In this document: positions 61,503-64,000 of the stretch, one piece after another
Layout: each line of letters opens with the position of its first letter
How positions within the stretch are numbered: the first letter of the stretch is position 1
NCBI GenBank assembly: GCA_009667805.1
Contig: CM019067.1
Coordinates: 161,715,049-161,779,048, forward strand
DNA length: 64,000 bases
Direction of reading: 5' to 3'
Source of the DNA: Leptobrachium leishanense
Lineage: Eukaryota > Chordata > Amphibia > Anura > Megophryidae
Made by a program: the position numbers and the translations under genes
Notes under the pieces: generated by a model
Told to the model about the DNA's origin: nothing
The model's database searches: none
The model's input: the letters and a program-made list of their open reading frames with translations, nothing else

Positions 61503-62723
61503 TGTAGCGCAGGCTACTTGATCTGTGTGTGTACTATTGTGTTTCACTGTAACCCAGGCTTTGGACAGAGACATGCAGCCTGTCACAGCTGCGGAGGAAT
61601 TTCCCTCCTCCCTTTTTCCCTTTTTCTTCACTGGGAAAGGAAGTTGTTTAAGACAGAAAGATGCAAAAGGATTCTGGAACATGTAGTTTCAATGACAGAG
61701 GGCCTAATGCAATTTGTCAGGAAGAGAACTACACCTCCCAGCAGTGCCTAAGGGAAGGGGCGTTTTCCTAGGGGGGAAGTGCATGTGAGAGCAAGGAGAA
61801 GCGGGAGAGAAGGTGAGACTGCTGAGGTGAACGGTCCTATGTGGTGGATCGTGCATCCAGCAGCTGCCTCGTGTATCCAGAGAAGGAGAGATTCGGTTGC
61901 CCTTACGTGTTGCCAGTACCAGCGGAATGAAGATCCGGCTGTTCCTGCGCATACAGTGGAGAAGGGGTCCGGCAGCCTTCATGTGTTTCTAGTGACAGAG
62001 GGAGTGATTGAGTGTATCCAGCAGAGAAGAAATCTAGCTGTCCTCGTGCGTCCCGTGGAGAAGAAATCCAGCTGTCCTTGAGTGATTCCAGCGCTAAGAG
62101 ATAGCGATCGAGCTACCGTCCAGCAAGGAAGGGGTGAGCGTATCAAATGGAGAGAGGTATTCGGCCATCCTGCGTGAGTTGATATTGCTAACTTTATTGT
62201 CTGGCCTAGTTCTACTGCCCGTGCAGTTGCGGCTAAAAGGAGGATCGCTGCAGTTACAAATCTTGTTGTTCTGTGACACTTTGTGAAGATTTCTTTCTCA
62301 TATTGTGGAATACAAATATGGTTTCATGATGTTAAAGGTACCCAACGATAGAAGTCAAGGGCCCCAACGCTAGCAGTCTTGAACGCTTGTATAATTTCCA
62401 CTGGCCAGTGGTTAGATAGAAGGTACAAAGTTTAGATTATTGATATTGGTTTAGGTTATTGATATCGGTTCCGTTGATTATTGTCGATAATCTAACTGCA
62501 TTAAAGTATGGTAAAGATTGCCGTCTTGTTCATTCATTGTGTTGAATAGTGATGCTGAATTAACTCTTTCAATACTGTTATACTGTTGATTACTTTGTCC
62601 TACAAAGGGTTTGCTCGCTAGTCCTAATAAACCCCTTTTTTATTTGAAGTAATCTTGTCCTGGTATTACTTGATGCCGAAGGTGGCGGTTAAATTCAGTG
62701 GCTCTCGCGGGAGTAGCGCTACA
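61503..62723 (+). mobile_element. Solo LTR, 1.22 kb
   Basis: Begins TGTAGCGCAGGCTACTTG and ends GAGTAGCGCTACA, the same terminal design as the LTRs at 51577. Flanks TAAG and TAAT match at 3 of 4 bases. AATAAA at 62626-62631 is the likely poly(A) signal and sets the plus orientation. No internal region is attached, so it probably formed by LTR-LTR recombination. Apart from the ends, the sequence differs from the 51577 LTR. Confidence 0.75.
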
Positions 62724-62854
62724 TAATATTTTGCTAAAAGCCTGTCCAATTTATGGAACTATTGAAATGTATGGTCAGACACCCCATTCACCCTCTACAC
62801 TGGCCTGCACACACCAAACCTCAGACACAAACCTCACCCAGATACTCAGACCAC

Positions 62855-62952
62855 ACAAACACACACACACCGACACACATACACACACACACACACACCT
62901 CAGACACAGACCTCAACACAGACACACACACGCAAACACACACACACATATA
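62855..62952. repeat. CA-rich microsatellite
   Basis: Interrupted (CA)n and (GACACA)n. The overlapping open frames (62698-63018, 62753-62953) are by-products. Confidence 0.95.
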
Positions 62953-63560
62953 GGGCCACATTACATTCTTAATGCAAAAATCCTTGCGCAAAGTGAAAAT
63001 CTTTGCGCCAAGCGTTAAAGTTTTGCGTGCACAAATCACCATTGGAATTACAATCCTCGCACGTTTTTCGATCAATAGCTCGTGCAAACAGGATGCCAAA
63101 TGCACGCGCAATACCATCTCGCGCAAAAATCTGCGTGCGCAGTCTTTTTTCGAGATTCAGCCAATCAGAATTAATAACCACAACTGTCTCACATTAAAAA
63201 ATTGCGTCTGCCAATTTCAATCTGAGCATTTATGCTGCAGCAATAATACATGCACACACAACTTCATCCACTGTATTAGTTTGGTATGATTTGAATGGGC
63301 CACTGTGCTTTGGTGCATTCCATTTTATGGGCTTGGATATTTGGGGTTAGCCAGGTTGTTCATATTTGCCTTTAGCACCAGCTTTTAGGAGTTGCTAAAA
63401 TTATGCGCTATAAGGCCATGCGGTCATTACCGCAAAATAGATTGCAATACCATACTCGTACCGACGCACATTCGCATTTGCGCTCACAATGTTAAGTATA
63501 GGACGCGCGAAGTACAGTAAGCTCGCGCAGGGTACGCGCAGGTTCACATGCGGTAGATGA
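62953..63560. repeat. GC-rich MITE-like repeat, third copy
   Basis: Starts GGGCCACATTACATTC, contains many GCGCAAA words and later AATGTTAAGTATAGGACGCG, parallel to CCATGTTAAGTATAGGGAGC at 33846. The middle (63360-63400) holds an inverted TAGCACCAGCTTTTAGGAG, as in 23642. Boundaries are uncertain and it may be two repeats. Confidence 0.45.
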
Positions 63561-64000
63561 TTGGGCGCGGTTGTTGCGCTGAGTATGTAATACAGAATTC
63601 GGTATTCGGTGGTTTTGCCCCACGCATTAATGATTATTTATGCCGGCACAAACGTTGGCGTGAAGATTGTGACGTCTATGGTCCACATTGCAAACAGACC
63701 TCAGACCCCTCCTTTGCTGGCTTGTTGCCGACGGGTGGTTTATATTGCTGGCTGATGCGGGCACCGGGAAATGATTCAGTGGCCGGTAGGGGGCATGGTG
63801 TTATGACTAACGGCAGGCTCAGAACCTCGGCTATTCGTAAACTTTATAGGTAGCATCACAAAGTATTGACCAATTTATGCTAATAACAATATTAACTAAA
63901 ATGAAAGCAAAGTATCTTATTTACATTTATTATAGTTTCCAGATTCATTGCTGGGAGTTTTATTGCTGTGCAGCTCTGTTATACACCTGCACACCCTGAA
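63561..64000. other. No recognised feature
   Basis: The 98-codon frame at 63557-63853 has no recognisable domain, and no promoter or splice context is apparent. Confidence 0.4.

Noticed and set aside
62698..63126. His/Thr-rich and Cys/Val-rich frames
   Set aside because: Translations of a CA/GT microsatellite.
63557..63853. 98-codon frame MIGRGCCAEYVIQ...
   Set aside because: No recognisable family and no gene context; plausible by chance in a GC-richer patch.

Overview
The window looks like non-genic (intergenic or intronic) DNA from a large, transposon-rich vertebrate genome, most likely an amphibian and probably a frog. The case rests on the mix of repeats: TTAA-flanked piggyBac-like elements with a Uribo-like transposase N-terminus, several full-length Tc1-like elements, MITEs with TWA target duplications, hAT-like ends beginning TAGGGATG, and an LTR retrotransposon whose Gag resembles the PNMA family. 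I found no convincing host protein-coding gene, tRNA, rRNA or CRISPR array. The species call is inference; the repeat structures are read directly from the sequence.

Layout. 1-2065: old dispersed repeats and part of a split MITE. 2066-9298: a 7.2-kb TTAA-bounded piggyBac-like element holding a broken transposase N-terminus, two related satellite arrays (383-bp and 387-bp units), an interstitial telomeric (CCCTAA)n tract and about ten consecutive hairpins. 9.3-18.1 kb: MITEs, a 72-bp-arm inverted repeat, a full-length Tc1-like element (12515-14129) with one premature stop, a pogo/mariner-type MITE and a truncated piggyBac-like element with a MITE nested in it. 18.4-20.0 kb: a second Tc1-like element with a frameshift. 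20-27 kb: mostly plain AT-rich sequence, with MITEs and a 23-bp minisatellite. 27.4-31.8 kb: MITEs, a hairpin-rich piggyBac-like element and a possible solo LTR. 32.7-40.6 kb: two related hAT-like elements. One carries a 1.3-kb foldback element with an exact 9-bp target duplication; the other is a nest of two MITEs and a Tc1-like element that itself holds a MITE. 41-50 kb: more piggyBac-like elements and MITEs. 51.6-56.6 kb: a young LTR retrotransposon on the minus strand with near-identical LTRs, PBS, PPT and a Gag-protease reading frame but no reverse transcriptase or integrase, inserted into a Tc1 fossil. 57-64 kb: a hAT MITE with an exact 8-bp duplication, a pogo-type MITE, TWA MITEs and a 1.2-kb solo LTR.

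The elements interact by nesting and by sharing sequence. One piggyBac-like element sits inside a TWA MITE, and another TWA MITE sits inside a piggyBac-like element. MITEs with different termini and different target-duplication lengths carry the same ~110-bp internal core, which suggests swapping of ends or cores between families. Paralogous copies inside the window supply empty sites that support several insertion calls. The strongest candidates for something undescribed are the satellite-, telomere- and hairpin-bearing piggyBac-like element, the shared core, the 9-bp-duplication foldback element and the Gag-protease-only LTR element.
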